NCBI RefSeq assembly: GCF_021029445.1
Contig: NZ_CP072610.1
Location: 496,001 to 560,000 of the forward strand
Source of the DNA: Pseudomonas wenzhouensis
GTDB taxonomy: Bacteria > Pseudomonadota > Gammaproteobacteria > Pseudomonadales > Pseudomonadaceae
Length of the DNA: 64,000 nt
Direction of reading: 5' to 3'
The translations under genes were made by a program, and so were the position numbers. A model generated the notes under the pieces. That model was not told where the DNA came from and did no database searches. It was given only the letters and a program-made list of their open reading frames with translations. Shown here one piece after another: positions 52,211-63,119 of the stretch. Position 1 is the stretch's first letter, and the number at the start of each line of letters is the position of its first letter.

Positions 52211-52741
52211 TCAGAGTGGCCGGGTGACGAACAGGCCGTCGTCATGGCCTTCTTCGGCACCGCTATATTCCTGCACGGTGATGGTGCGGATCGGGCTGCC
52301 CTTGGCAGCGAGAATCTGGTCGATGGCGCCGGAGAACCAGCCGGTGAACATGTAATCCACCTTGCGATTCACCTTGCCGTACACGTAAACGAAGGCCGAA
52401 TGCTTGAGCTTGACCTCGGCATGGCCGGTTTCCAGGTCGAGCTTCTGCGTTTCGAACAGCCCCCAGCCGCGCTGCGACAGGCGCTTCATGTAGTGCTCGA
52501 ATACCGCAGCGCCGGAAATGCCGTGGCACTCTGCTTCCTTCTCGCACCAGTGCCAGGCGGATTTGTAGCCGGCCTTGTAGAGGATCTCGGCGTACTTCTC
52601 GGCGCCGAGCACTTCCTCGATGCCCATGTGGTTGTTGACGAAGAAGTGGCGCGGCACGTAGAGCATCGGCAGGGCGTCGGTGGTCCAGACGCCGGTTTCG
52701 TCGTCGACTTCGATGGGCATTTCGGGGGCGTGGGTGGCCAT
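52211..52741 (-). CDS. DUF5943 protein of the dimethylglycine cluster
   Basis: The 176-residue soluble protein (MATHAPEMPIEVDDETGVW start) contains several aromatic and His/Cys residues (AWHWCEKEAECHG) resembling 4-vinyl-reductase/V4R-like small-molecule-binding domains. In P. aeruginosa an equivalent gene sits in the GbdR regulon between the dipeptidase and dgcA, as I recall. Its role is unknown. It directly precedes dgcA on the minus strand. Confidence 0.8.
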   Translation of the reverse strand: MATHAPEMPIEVDDETGVWTTDALPMLYVPRHFFVNNHMGIEEVLGAEKYAEILYKAGYKSAWHWCEKEAECHGISGAAVFEHYMKRLSQRGWGLFETQKLDLETGHAEVKLKHSAFVYVYGKVNRKVDYMFTGWFSGAIDQILAAKGSPIRTITVQEYSGAEEGHDDGLFVTRPL

Positions 52742-52769
52742 GTGTTGTTAACTCCAGAATTCGTTGTCT

Positions 52770-52877
52770 GATCGTTCCCACGCTTTGCGTGGTAACGCCT
52801 CATTGGACGCTCTGCGTCCGCTTCTGTGACGCAGAGCGTCACGGGCTGCATTCCCACGCTGAGCGCGGGAATGATCA
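52770..52877. repeat. GATCGTTCCCACG-type repeat between the dipeptidase and DUF5943 genes
   Basis: Second copy of the element at 49940, with ATCGTTCCCACGC, GCGTGGTAACGCC, CTTCTGTGACGCAGAGCGTC and a closing TTCCCACGC. Both copies lie within the same operon. Confidence 0.8.
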
Positions 52878-52893
52878 TGGGATAGGGAGGGGC

Positions 52894-53871
<978 letters not shown>

Positions 53872-54025
53872 CAGGCTTGTCCCCTAAACGGATGCGCCGA
53901 GTCGGTCGTCGGCGCTTTGGGGAGAGCTTATCCCTGGGGGGCGGGGCGACCCGGTGCAAAAACGACTGGGGGTTTGCCGAAAGCGTCAAGCCAAGGTCGT
54001 GAATGGATACGTCATGAGCAGACGG

Positions 54026-54421
54026 TCATTTCGGTTTGTACGCGCAATACCCCGGCCGTGGGCCGACCTTGGGGTGATGACGGCAGGTGTCAGGACGTTT
54101 TTCGTAGACGGTGCACAGGCGCGTCTTGCGGTCGAGGAACAGGCAGTCGTTGTTGGACATGCGCGTCAGGGTGAAGATGCCCGACTTTTGATTGAAGCGC
54201 TCGACGATGCCGTCCTTTTGCAGGCGTTTGGCGATGTTCTTCGGCGGCTCGCTGCGCTCGAACTCGTCGACTAGCTCCAGGCGGATCAGGTCGTTCAGGC
54301 GCACTTCCACCGGCAGGGTGCAGCAACTGGAGATGCAGCTATGGCACATGTCGGCGGTGTATTTGGCCCAGGTTTCCAGGCGGTCGATTTCTGCAGCGGC
54401 TATCAGGCGGGGCTTCATCAT
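54026..54421 (-). CDS. YkgJ-like cysteine-cluster protein
   Basis: The roughly 131-residue protein carries CHSCISSCC near the N-terminus, then CLFLDRKTRLCTVYEKRPDTCRHHP in pieces, and a final CAYKPK. This is the Zn/Fe-S CxxCxxxCC-type pattern of the YkgJ (UPF0153) family, of unknown function. The start is one of two adjacent ATGs (54421 or 54418); no clear SD is visible. It is divergent from the DUF2339 gene across a 232-base gap. Confidence 0.78.
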   Translation of the reverse strand: MMKPRLIAAAEIDRLETWAKYTADMCHSCISSCCTLPVEVRLNDLIRLELVDEFERSEPPKNIAKRLQKDGIVERFNQKSGIFTLTRMSNNDCLFLDRKTRLCTVYEKRPDTCRHHPKVGPRPGYCAYKPK

Positions 54422-54653
54422 GGTTTGGGCTGTCGTGCGGTCTGCGCCGCTGCTGTCACGGGGGCGGCGATAATAGCGGGCGCGCCGCATTTGTGAAGCA
54501 CCGGCTGGCGGTTGGGTGCTTTGCGTTGTGCCTGTGAACGGCTTGGCAATCGTCTCTCTGGGTGTTGCCTGGTGCGCCTCCTATACTGCTGCCCTGTCGC
54601 GGGCGGCAGTGTGGGCGCGGGGCGATCTCTTTCTCAGGGCTGGGACATAACGC

Positions 54654-57600
54654 ATGCAATGGATCTTCATGCTGGTCGGTTTGGTGCTCGGCGTGGGCGC
54701 CGGCGAGTCGCTCACGGGCGCGCTGCTTGGCGGCCTGATCGGCCTCAGTCTGGGCCAGGCGTTGCGCCTGCAGGGGCTGGAGACGCGCAACGCGCAACTG
54801 GCTGCGCAGCTCAAGGATTTTGCCGAGCGCTTCGAGCGCGGCACCCGTGCCATGCACGAACGTCTGCTCAAGGTGGAGCAGGGCGAGCTCAGTGAGCCGG
54901 AAGCGGCTGCCGCGTCTACTGAACCCCTCATCGAGGCTGTCGCCGAATCGTTGCCCGCAACGGTCGTTGCCGAAGAGCCTGTGCCAGAGCTTGACTGGAC
55001 GCTCGACCCCTTGCCTGAAATCGAACCCTCGCGGCCTGTCGAAGCGCCCGAACCCCTGGCTGCGCAGGTCGCCCATCAGCCCCAGCCGGCCGTGCAGCAA
55101 AACCCCTGGCGCGAGCAAGCACCGCGCGAACCGAACCTGATCGAGCGTGGTATCGCAGCGGCCAGAGCCTGGCTGTTGGGTGGCAACACCGTGCTGCGGG
55201 TTGGCGTGGTGTTGCTGTTCCTCGGCCTGGCCTTCCTCCTGCGCTACGCCACTGAAGGCGTCGAGGTGCCGGTAGAGTTGCGCTACATGGGCGTGGCGGC
55301 CAGTGCCCTGGCCTTGCTCGGCCTCGGTTGGTGGCTGCGCCGGCGTAACCCCGGCTACGCCCTGGTGTTGCAGGGCACCGGCATCGCCGTGCTGTACCTG
55401 ACGGTATTCGCCGCCATGCGTTTGCATCCACTGCTCGATCCGGGGCTGGCGCTTGGCCTGCTGGTGGCGGTGACGCTGTTTTCGGCGATTCTCGCCGTGC
55501 AGCAGAACGCCCTGGGCCTGGCGGCGGCTGCAGCACTCGGTGGCTTTGCCGCGCCGATTCTGACGTCTACTGGCAGCGGCAATCATGTCGCGCTGTTTTC
55601 CTACTTCGCCCTGCTCAATGCCGGCATCTTCGCCATCGCCTGGTTCAAGGCCTGGCGTCTGCTCAACCTGATCGGCTTCGTCGGCACCTTCGGCATCGGT
55701 TTCGCCTGGGGCCTGCGTTCCTATACGCCGGATTTGCTGGGCAGTACGCAGCCGTTCCTGCTGTTGTTCTTCCTGATGTACGTGGCCATCGGTTTGCTGT
55801 TCGCTCGCCGCACCCTGCGTGACGCGGCGGATGCGCCCGAGGCGCGTGATGAATTGCTGCGCTGGTCGCTACGGCGTGGCGATTACGTCGATGCCACCAC
55901 GCTGTTTGGTCCGCCGCTGGTCGGCTTCGGCCTGCAGGTGGCGCTGGTGCGGCATATCGAGTTCGCCGCTGCATTCAGCGCGCTCGGCATGGGGCTGTTC
56001 TATTTGCTGTTGGCGCGCGTGCTCAAGGCGCGTGCCGGCGAACGTGCGCTGCTGCTGGTGGAAACCTGCCTGGCGCTCGGCGTGGTGTTTGCCAGCCTGG
56101 CGATTCCGCTTGGCCTGGATGCGCGCTGGACGGCGGCTGCTTGGGCCGTGGAGGGCGCCGGTATTTATTGGCTCGGTCTGCGTCAGGGCCGGCCACTGGC
56201 GCGTGCCTTCGCCCTGTTGCTGCAGGTGGGCGCGGCGCTGGCCTTCGTCAGTGGTCTGGATTTCGGCTACGACAGCCTGCTCGACGGCTCGCCGTTGGGT
56301 GCGCTGATGCTCGGTGCGGCGCTGCTGTTCAGCTATTGGCAGTTGCGCTCGATGCCCGATGCGGCCAACGCCTGGGAACGCCACCTGCTGCCCTGGTTGG
56401 GCCTGGCCGGGCTGGCGTTTCTCTACCTGATCGCACCGCTGCTGTTCGAGGCGCCCGGCACCGCCATCGCCTGGGCGCTGGCCGGCCTGGCGACGCTGTT
56501 CGTCGGCCTGCGCATCGCCGCGCCGAGCTTCGTCTACAGCGCATTCGCCGTGCAGTTGCTCGGTGGGCTGCTATTCCTCGGGCAGATGGCGCTGGATTCG
56601 CTGGTTGGCCGCAGCGGCTTCAGCGCTGGTTGGTTTGGCTTGCTGGCGGCGTCGATGGTCGGTCTGGGGCTGATCGCCGGCATGCTGCTGGCCGCGCGCG
56701 ATCCGCAGATTCGAGAGAATCGCCGCCTGCTCGGCGCCCTGTCGCTGGTGCTGCTGGTGGGGCTGGTGTTCATCAACCTGGCGGTGCTGTTCGTGCTGCC
56801 CTGGGTGGCGGCAGCGGCGGTGTGGGGCGGCAGCGGTTTGCTGATTCTCTGGCTGGCGCTGTATCTCGGGCAGCGCGCGGCCTTCCTCTTCAGTCTGCTG
56901 CTGCAGGTGTTTGCCGGTCTGGCCTTCCTTGCGGCCGGGCCGTTGCTGCTGAACGGGGTCACGGGCGAAGGGCTGTCGCCGCTGGCGCATACCGGCTTCT
57001 GGACACCCGCTGTGCTCGGCCTGGCTGCGCAGATTGGCGCCTGGCGTCTGCACAGCCTGGCGCGCAGCGGGCGGGAGATTGGTCTCGATGGCGTCAGCCT
57101 GCAGCGCCTGGGGCAGCTCTTGCTGGCCTGGGGCGCGGCCTGGTGGGCGCTGGCATTGGTCAGCGAGGTGCTGCGCTTCGTCAGCAGCGAGCTGCAGGCC
57201 AGTGTGTTGCTGATTCTGGCGGCCCTGTCGGCACTCACCTGGATGCTGCTGGCACTGCGCACGGGCTGGCGCGACCTGGCCGTGCTGTGCAGCCTGCTGG
57301 CGCCGTTGGCCGGTCTGATCCTGGCGTATGCCTGGCATCCGTTGTATCACCCGGCCGCGAACTACGGCTGGCTGGCCTGGGGTATCGTGATCGTCGCGCA
57401 TCTATTGACGCTGAGGCGCCTGAGCGAGCAACTGCCGAGCCGTGCCGCCAGCATCGCCCATGTGCTTGGCTGCTGGTTGCTGCTCGGCGTGCTGGCGCTG
57501 GAGCTGCGCTACCTGCTGCTGAGCCTGGCCGATCACTACAACGCCTGGCGTTGGCTGGGCTGGGCGCTGCTGCCGACCGCCTATCTATGGGTCATGGCGC

Positions 57601-58259
57601 AGGCGCGCGGCCTGCCCTGGCCTGTAGCCGCTTTCGAGCGCGAATACCGCCTGTGGGCGGCGACGCCACTGGCCGCGCTGATGCTCGCCTGGTTCTGGCT
57701 GGCCAATGCCAATAGCGCTGGCGACAGTGATCCGCTGCCTTACCTGCCGCTGTTCAATCCACTGGAGCTGGGCTTGCTGCTGAGCCTGGGGGCGTTGTCC
57801 GTCTGGGCGCGCGATGCGCTACCGCGCCTTGGCCTGGAGCCGGCCCGGACGCTGCTGATTGTCCAGGGGATGGCGGGACTGTCGCTGTTCGCCCTGCTGA
57901 CGGTGATGGTGATGCGTAGCGCGCACCACTGGGGCGGCGTGCCCTGGCAGACTTCGGCGCTGTTCGATTCGATGCTGGTGCAGGCGGGCTGGTCCATCGT
58001 CTGGACGTTGATCGCCCTGGCGCTGATGCTCTTCGGCCATCTGCGCGTACGCCGCGAACTGTGGCTGGTCGGTGCCGCGCTGATCGCCCTGGTGGTGGCT
58101 AAGCTGTTCTTCGTCGAGCTGGGTAACCGGGGGGGCCTGGAGCGCATCGTGTCGTTCATCGGCGTTGGGGTGCTGTTGCTGGTGGTGGGCTATTTCGCCC
58201 CGTTGCCGCCGCGCAAGGCCGAAGCGTCGGCTGCTGACGAACAGGAGTCCACCGTATGA
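54654..58259 (+). CDS. DUF2339 large integral membrane protein
   Basis: The 1201-residue protein has a coiled-coil-prone N-terminal segment (about 30-90), an acidic/Pro linker and then roughly two dozen membrane helices from residue 180 to near the end. This is the DUF2339 architecture, known only as a giant membrane protein of unknown function. The stop overlaps the start of the DUF3999 gene (ATGA), so the two products are made together and probably form a complex. Confidence 0.87.
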   Translation: MQWIFMLVGLVLGVGAGESLTGALLGGLIGLSLGQALRLQGLETRNAQLAAQLKDFAERFERGTRAMHERLLKVEQGELSEPEAAAASTEPLIEAVAESLPATVVAEEPVPELDWTLDPLPEIEPSRPVEAPEPLAAQVAHQPQPAVQQNPWREQAPREPNLIERGIAAARAWLLGGNTVLRVGVVLLFLGLAFLLRYATEGVEVPVELRYMGVAASALALLGLGWWLRRRNPGYALVLQGTGIAVLYLTVFAAMRLHPLLDPGLALGLLVAVTLFSAILAVQQNALGLAAAAALGGFAAPILTSTGSGNHVALFSYFALLNAGIFAIAWFKAWRLLNLIGFVGTFGIGFAWGLRSYTPDLLGSTQPFLLLFFLMYVAIGLLFARRTLRDAADAPEARDELLRWSLRRGDYVDATTLFGPPLVGFGLQVALVRHIEFAAAFSALGMGLFYLLLARVLKARAGERALLLVETCLALGVVFASLAIPLGLDARWTAAAWAVEGAGIYWLGLRQGRPLARAFALLLQVGAALAFVSGLDFGYDSLLDGSPLGALMLGAALLFSYWQLRSMPDAANAWERHLLPWLGLAGLAFLYLIAPLLFEAPGTAIAWALAGLATLFVGLRIAAPSFVYSAFAVQLLGGLLFLGQMALDSLVGRSGFSAGWFGLLAASMVGLGLIAGMLLAARDPQIRENRRLLGALSLVLLVGLVFINLAVLFVLPWVAAAAVWGGSGLLILWLALYLGQRAAFLFSLLLQVFAGLAFLAAGPLLLNGVTGEGLSPLAHTGFWTPAVLGLAAQIGAWRLHSLARSGREIGLDGVSLQRLGQLLLAWGAAWWALALVSEVLRFVSSELQASVLLILAALSALTWMLLALRTGWRDLAVLCSLLAPLAGLILAYAWHPLYHPAANYGWLAWGIVIVAHLLTLRRLSEQLPSRAASIAHVLGCWLLLGVLALELRYLLLSLADHYNAWRWLGWALLPTAYLWVMAQARGLPWPVAAFEREYRLWAATPLAALMLAWFWLANANSAGDSDPLPYLPLFNPLELGLLLSLGALSVWARDALPRLGLEPARTLLIVQGMAGLSLFALLTVMVMRSAHHWGGVPWQTSALFDSMLVQAGWSIVWTLIALALMLFGHLRVRRELWLVGAALIALVVAKLFFVELGNRGGLERIVSFIGVGVLLLVVGYFAPLPPRKAEASAADEQESTV

Positions 58260-59599
58260 AGTTCATCCATTGCTGCCTGCTCCTGGGCCTGTCGTTGTCT
58301 GCGCAGGTTCAGGCTGGCGAGACGCTGCAGGACTATCGGCACAGTGCGGCCCTGCAGCTCAGCGGCGAGGGCCCCTGGTATCGTCTGGAGTTGCCCTTCG
58401 CCGCTCACCTTGCTGCCGGGCATGGCGATTTGCGTGATCTGCGCGTATTCGACAGCAACGGCCAGATGCAGGCCTATGCGCTGATTCCGGGGCGCAGCGA
58501 GACCGTGCAGCAGGAACAGGAGCATGGCGTGCGCTGGTTTCCGTTGCGAGGCCGCGCCGATGCTCAGGAAATACCCGCGCTGCGCGTCGAGCGCAGCACC
58601 ACGGGTACGCTGATCGAACTACGCGGTGATGCGCCGGCCGCAAGCGGGCAGCAACTGCGCGGCTGGCTGCTCGATGCCAGTGCCATCGATGCGCCGCTGG
58701 TACGCCTGAGTCTGGACTGGAGTGGTGCCGAAGACGGATTTCAGCGCTTCAGCATCGAGGCCAGTGACGATCTTCAGCACTGGCGCAGTTGGGGAGAAGG
58801 GCAGGTGGCCCGCCTGAGTTTCGCCGATGAGCGCATCGATCAGCGTCAGGTCGAGTTGCCCGGTCAGCGCGCCCGTTATCTGCGTCTGCTGTGGCACAAC
58901 CCGCCTCAGGCGCCGCAACTGCAGGCCGTTACCCTGCGCAGTCAACGGCAGGCTCAGCAGGCTGCGCCGCTGGTGTGGTCCGAACCCATGCCGGCGCAGA
59001 CCAATGCCGAAGGGCTGTATCAGTGGCAGTTACCGCTGGCCCTGCCTCTGGAACGGCTGCGTATCGCGCTGGAGCATAGCAATACCCTGGCGCCACTGCG
59101 TATCGAGGCGCGTAGCAGCGATCAGGGCACCTGGCGTCCGTTGGTCAGTGGAGTGCTCTATCGCTTGCCCGAAGCCGGGCGCGAAGTCGTCAACGATGCA
59201 TTGGCCCTGCCCGGTTGGCCGCTGCAACAACTGCGTGCGCAAGTCGATGCCCGTGGCGGCGGCCTGGGCGGGCAGGCACCACGCCTGCAGGTCGCATTGC
59301 GCGCCACGCAACTGGTCTTTCTCGGTCGTGGCGAGCCGCCCTATCGGCTGGCGCTGGGCAACCCGAGTGCGCAGTCGGCAGCATTGCCGCTGCACACCCT
59401 GATCCCCGGTTATCAGCCGGCGCGACTGGTCAGCCTTGGTCGTGCCGAGTGGGTCGAGCCGCTGGCCGTTGCACTCGAATCTCCGGTTGGCGCCGGCCGC
59501 GACTGGCAGCGCTGGGGACTCTGGGCTGTACTGTTGTTGGGTGTCGGCTTGTTGGCCCTGATGGCGGCCAGTTTGCTGCGTCGCCCGCCAGTTGCCTGA
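58256..59599 (+). CDS. DUF3999 exported membrane-anchored protein
   Basis: The 447-residue protein has a signal peptide (about 1-20, QAG/E), a large beta-rich periplasmic region and one C-terminal membrane helix (about 423-440, LGVGLLALMAASLLRR). It matches DUF3999, which is consistently found next to DUF2339. Function is unknown; polysaccharide- or envelope-related roles are guesses. It ends 18 bases before the left end of the insertion sequence. Confidence 0.85.
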   Translation: MKFIHCCLLLGLSLSAQVQAGETLQDYRHSAALQLSGEGPWYRLELPFAAHLAAGHGDLRDLRVFDSNGQMQAYALIPGRSETVQQEQEHGVRWFPLRGRADAQEIPALRVERSTTGTLIELRGDAPAASGQQLRGWLLDASAIDAPLVRLSLDWSGAEDGFQRFSIEASDDLQHWRSWGEGQVARLSFADERIDQRQVELPGQRARYLRLLWHNPPQAPQLQAVTLRSQRQAQQAAPLVWSEPMPAQTNAEGLYQWQLPLALPLERLRIALEHSNTLAPLRIEARSSDQGTWRPLVSGVLYRLPEAGREVVNDALALPGWPLQQLRAQVDARGGGLGGQAPRLQVALRATQLVFLGRGEPPYRLALGNPSAQSAALPLHTLIPGYQPARLVSLGRAEWVEPLAVALESPVGAGRDWQRWGLWAVLLLGVGLLALMAASLLRRPPVA

Positions 59600-59617
59600 G
59601 ACGCGACATGGAACCAT

Positions 59618-59647
59618 AAAGCCCTGCTGCGCAGGCTGTGTGAAAAC
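59618..59647. repeat. Left terminal inverted repeat of the IS
   Basis: Thirty bases, AAAGCCCTGC to TGTGTGAAAAC, mismatching the other end at positions 11, 14 and 18. Confidence 0.88.
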
Positions 59648-59666
59648 GCCCTGACCGTAGGCAAAT

Positions 59667-59695
59667 CCAACGCCCCGACTGGTTCGGGGCGTTGG
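59667..59695. terminator. Terminator hairpin inside the IS left end
   Basis: CCAACGCCCCGA and TCGGGGCGTTGG form a strong stem followed by CGTTTTTG on the + strand. It would stop readthrough from DUF3999 and end the transposase transcript. Confidence 0.75.
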
Positions 59696-59727
59696 CGTTT
59701 TTGATGTTTGGAAATGGAAGACGGGAT

Positions 59728-61149
59728 TTATCCCAACAGTTCGATCAACCGACGGGCACCCAGCACATTGATGGCTCGTTTCAGGTTGTAGGCGTTGACC
59801 GCCAGGGCCATTTCCGTCCGCGCTCCCCGCAGTTGTCGGAGCAGGAAGCGACCATTACCCAAAATCCACTGCTTCAGATTACCGAAGGGATGTTCGACGA
59901 TGGATCGGCGCCTGACCATCATCTCTGGATGCGCCTGCATCCGCTGATGCATGCGCTCGAATGCGGCTTCATGGACATGCCGAGTCACGTATCGGCGCTT
60001 GGCCTTGGTGCAGCGTGATTTCAATGGACAGCCCTCGCAGTCACCTTGCCTGGCATAGATACGTTGTAGGCCACTGACCTGTTTGAGTGTTAGCCACTGG
60101 CTCGCAGGGCATTGGTACTGGTCGTTTTTTGCGTCGTAGGTGAAGGCGCTGCGATCGAATAGCGGCGTGTCGTCGCCCTTGTTATTGATGCCTCGATTCT
60201 CCGGCACATAAGCCGTAATCCCAGCATCATCACAGGCTTGAAACTGCTCACCATTGGAGTAGCCGGCATCGGCTGTAACCGTCAGCTCTTCCTGTTCTAG
60301 GATCGCCTGGGCGGCCTTGGCCATCGGTTCCAGTTGCTGGTTATCGCAACCGTCCTGAGTGACGGCATGATGCAGGATCAGCCCATGCTCGCCATCTACC
60401 GCGCTTTGCACGTTATAAGCCACGCGAGCCCCCTGGTGGGTACGCATCATGCGGGCCTCATCCTCACCCATGACGAACTGATCCAGCCCCTGTACCTCCA
60501 TCAACGCCTGGGCTGTCAGGTTATCGGCATGTCGACTCTTCAGGTGCTGCAGCGCAGCCTTGACCGCACTGCGATCAACCCCTTCAGTCGCCTCACTGCG
60601 GTCAGCCTCGTCCAGTTCTGCCAGATAACGGCTTATCTGCGCCTCCAGTTTGGCTTGTTAGCGCTTGAGCTTCGTCAGGCTCAGATGCTTGCGTTGCGAC
60701 GCAACCGCCTGAAACTTACTGCCATCGATGGCCACGAGTTGCCCACTGATCAGTCCCACCTGGCGACAGAACTGGACGAAGGTGCGGCAGGTCGCTTGAA
60801 AAGCAGCACTGTTGTCCTTGCGAAAATCGGCAATGGTCTTGAAATCCGGCGCCAATCGGCCCAGCAGCCACATCACCTCGACATTGCGCTGGCACTCGGC
60901 TTCCAGGCGCCGGGAGGAGCGGATGCGCTGGAAGTAACCGTATAGATAAAGCTTGAGTAGATCCGCCGGATCATAGCCAGGACGTCCGGTCTTGAGCGGC
61001 TCGGCCTTGCTGAAACCCAGAGCCTGCAGATCCAGACGAGCGACATAGGCCTCGATCACCCGTACCAGATGATCCTCCGGTACCAGCTCCTCCAATGTGG
61101 GAGGAAACAGGCTGCTTTGCTGACGACCTTCGCCCTTGATGTAGCCCAT
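59728..61149 (-). pseudogene. IS1182-family transposase, interrupted by an in-frame stop
   Basis: The reading frame from ATG 61149 (MGYIKGEGRQQSSLFPPTLE) is the IS1182-type DDE transposase start. It runs to KLKR, meets a TAA at 60658-60660, then continues in the same frame as QAKLEAQISRYLAELDEA to the C-terminal end EMALAVNAYNLKRAINV. Both halves are well conserved and without frameshift, so a single base change (for example CAA to TAA) explains the break. Full length would be about 473 codons. The SD lies inside a hairpin. Confidence 0.88.
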
Positions 61150-61155
61150 AAACAA

Positions 61156-61185
61156 CAATGCCCCTATCGACCGATAGAGGCATTG
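61156..61185 (-). promoter_or_regulatory. Hairpin covering the transposase ribosome-binding site
   Basis: Fourteen-base arms CAATGCCCCTATCG and CGATAGAGGCATTG (13 of 14 pairs) end 6 bases before the transposase ATG, burying the AGGGG that would serve as SD. This fits the known protection of transposases from readthrough transcripts in other IS families. Confidence 0.65.
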
Positions 61186-61211
61186 TCTTCACCTTGCACT
61201 CAGACTGCTAG

Positions 61212-61241
61212 GTTTTCACACAGTCTGTGCGGCAGGGCTTT
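61212..61241. repeat. Right terminal inverted repeat of the IS
   Basis: Thirty bases ending CAGGGCTTT, complementary to the left end at 27 positions. Confidence 0.88.
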
Positions 61242-61386
61242 TGCAGTATCTTAAGCACCCCGCGCCAGTCCAGCATTGAAGGTCAGGAAGGCCCTTGCGT
61301 ATTTCGATTCGCGTCATCGCCCCGTCATCCCATGTCGGCTGCTTGCGCGGCTTACGTGCCGCCTTGCCGCTGTGCAGGTGTGGCTG

Positions 61387-63084
61387 ATGCAAGCCTGCCT
61401 GGCTTCCGGCTGGGGCCTGTCACCGCCGGTTTTGCTGACCCTGCTGGTAGGGCTTGGCGTGGTTCTGCTGGCGCACTGGGTGACCCGCCAACGCGACTTT
61501 CCGGGACGTGACAGTTTCATCCTGCTGCACCTGGCCAGCCTCTGGTGGATGGGCGCTGCCGCACTGGAAATGAGCTTTTTCGCTGCCGAATGCAAGATGT
61601 TCTGGGCCAGTATGGCCTGGCCCGGCATCGTGGCCACGCCTACCTTCTGGGCCGTCTTCCTCTGGCAATACGTCAACAGCATGCGTACGCCTTTAGCGCG
61701 CAGCAGCATCCTCGGGCTCAGCCTGGTGCCGCTATTGGTCTGGGCATTGGCGCTGAGCAACCCCTGGCATGGTCTGTTTTATGGCCCTGGCAGCGCGCCA
61801 ATCGATGCCAGCCCGGGGGCTCCGGTGCGTTACGTGCATGGCCCGTTGTTCTACGCCAGCGCCGTCTATGTCTATCTGTTCATGGCCTTCTGCATGGGGC
61901 TGGTGACGCGTGCTGCAGCGCTGAGCCATGGCGTGCACCGTCGTCATTACCTGGCCTTCTTGCTGGTCACAGCGGTGCCCTGGGTGGCCAACATCGGTTA
62001 TGTGGGCTTTGGTTGGACGCTGTTCGGTTTCGACCCGACGCCCTTCAGTTTCGCCTTCACGCTGGTGGCATTTTCCTGGCTGATCGTTGGTGTGCGCCTG
62101 TTCGATCTGCTGCCGGTGGCGCGTCACCTGTTGCTCGATGCCCTGCTCGACCCGGTGCTGGTGATCGATCCGCAAGGGCGGGTGGTCGAGGCCAACCCCG
62201 CGGCGCTGAAATTGGCGGGCCTGCAGACAGGATGGGCGGGAACCCAGCTCGGAGAATGGCCGGTCTTCGGCGCAGATCTGCAGCAACTGCTGCATGAACG
62301 CGACAATCTCGAGGGTCAACCACTGACCCTGACCAGTGCTGCGCGTTACTACGAAGTGCGCGTGCGGGCCATCCAGCGCACCACGCGCCATGGTCCGGCC
62401 TTGCTCGGCCATATGCTCTACATCCGCGATGTCACGCAGCGCCATCTCAGTGAACTCAAGTTGGCCGAGGCGCTGGCGCTCAGTGAAGAGCGGCTGCGCA
62501 CCATCAGCAGCCTGCACGAGCAATTGCGTGAGCAGGCGCTGTGCGATCCGTTGACCGGGTTGTACAACCGCCGTTATCTGGATGAGTTCTTCGCCCGCGA
62601 ACTGGCCCGGGCGCAGCGCGAAAGTCTCCCGCTGGCACTGGCCCTGATCGACCTCGACCATTTCAAACGGCTCAACGACGAGAGTGGTCACCTGGCCGGT
62701 GACGACGTACTCAAGGCCGTGGCGCAGCACCTGCAGGACAACCTGCGCAGCACCGATGCGGTATTTCGTATCGGTGGCGAGGAGTTTCTGCTGATCCTGC
62801 CAGGCGCCGATCCGCGTGAGGCCTGCGAGCGTCTGCAAGCGATCTGCGCGCAGCTGGCCGCGCGCGAAATCGCCAGCCGTGGCGGTGATCAGCGCATCAC
62901 CCTGTCTGCCGGCCTGGCGCATTGGCCCGAGCAGGGGCAGGCGCTCGATGAGTTGTTGCAGGTCGCCGATGCCGCGCTGTATCAGGCCAAACGCGACGGG
63001 CGCAACCGTGTCTGCGACCTGCTGGTAGAGGGCAATCTCAGCCATCCATCCCGGCAGGCAGCATTGCGCGGCGACTCGGGTTAA
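61387..63084 (+). CDS. Membrane diguanylate cyclase: 7TM + PAS + GGDEF
   Basis: The roughly 565-residue protein has about seven membrane segments (residues 12-240) of the histidine-kinase N-terminal 7TM type. A PAS domain ([20 protein letters not shown]) and a GGDEF domain with [14 protein letters not shown] follow. An RSTD I-site five residues upstream predicts product inhibition. I chose ATG 61387 (AGGTG nearby); the frame reaches 61276 with a TTG and basic residues, and could be the true start. It is directly beyond the IS right end. Confidence 0.85.
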   Translation: MQACLASGWGLSPPVLLTLLVGLGVVLLAHWVTRQRDFPGRDSFILLHLASLWWMGAAALEMSFFAAECKMFWASMAWPGIVATPTFWAVFLWQYVNSMRTPLARSSILGLSLVPLLVWALALSNPWHGLFYGPGSAPIDASPGAPVRYVHGPLFYASAVYVYLFMAFCMGLVTRAAALSHGVHRRHYLAFLLVTAVPWVANIGYVGFGWTLFGFDPTPFSFAFTLVAFSWLIVGVRLFDLLPVARHLLLDALLDPVLVIDPQGRVVEANPAALKLAGLQTGWAGTQLGEWPVFGADLQQLLHERDNLEGQPLTLTSAARYYEVRVRAIQRTTRHGPALLGHMLYIRDVTQRHLSELKLAEALALSEERLRTISSLHEQLREQALCDPLTGLYNRRYLDEFFARELARAQRESLPLALALIDLDHFKRLNDESGHLAGDDVLKAVAQHLQDNLRSTDAVFRIGGEEFLLILPGADPREACERLQAICAQLAAREIASRGGDQRITLSAGLAHWPEQGQALDELLQVADAALYQAKRDGRNRVCDLLVEGNLSHPSRQAALRGDSG

Positions 63085-63119
63085 ACTGCGCGCGATTTTT
63101 TCCCTTTCCGGAGCCGTCC

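Larger units (their letters stand above)
59618..61241 (-). mobile_element. IS1182-family insertion sequence, about 1.62 kb
   Basis: Thirty-base terminal inverted repeats (59618-59647 and 61212-61241) match at 27 positions, both beginning AAAGCCCTGC and ending TGTGTGAAAAC when read inward. They flank one IS1182-type transposase gene. No clear target-site duplication is visible. A GC-rich hairpin (59667-59695) just inside the left end can terminate incoming transcription. The transposase has an in-frame stop, so this copy is probably immobile without help. Confidence 0.9.

Noticed and set aside
59600..61260. Composite transposon or cargo around the IS
   Set aside because: Only one element with its own ends; no second copy or passenger gene in the window.
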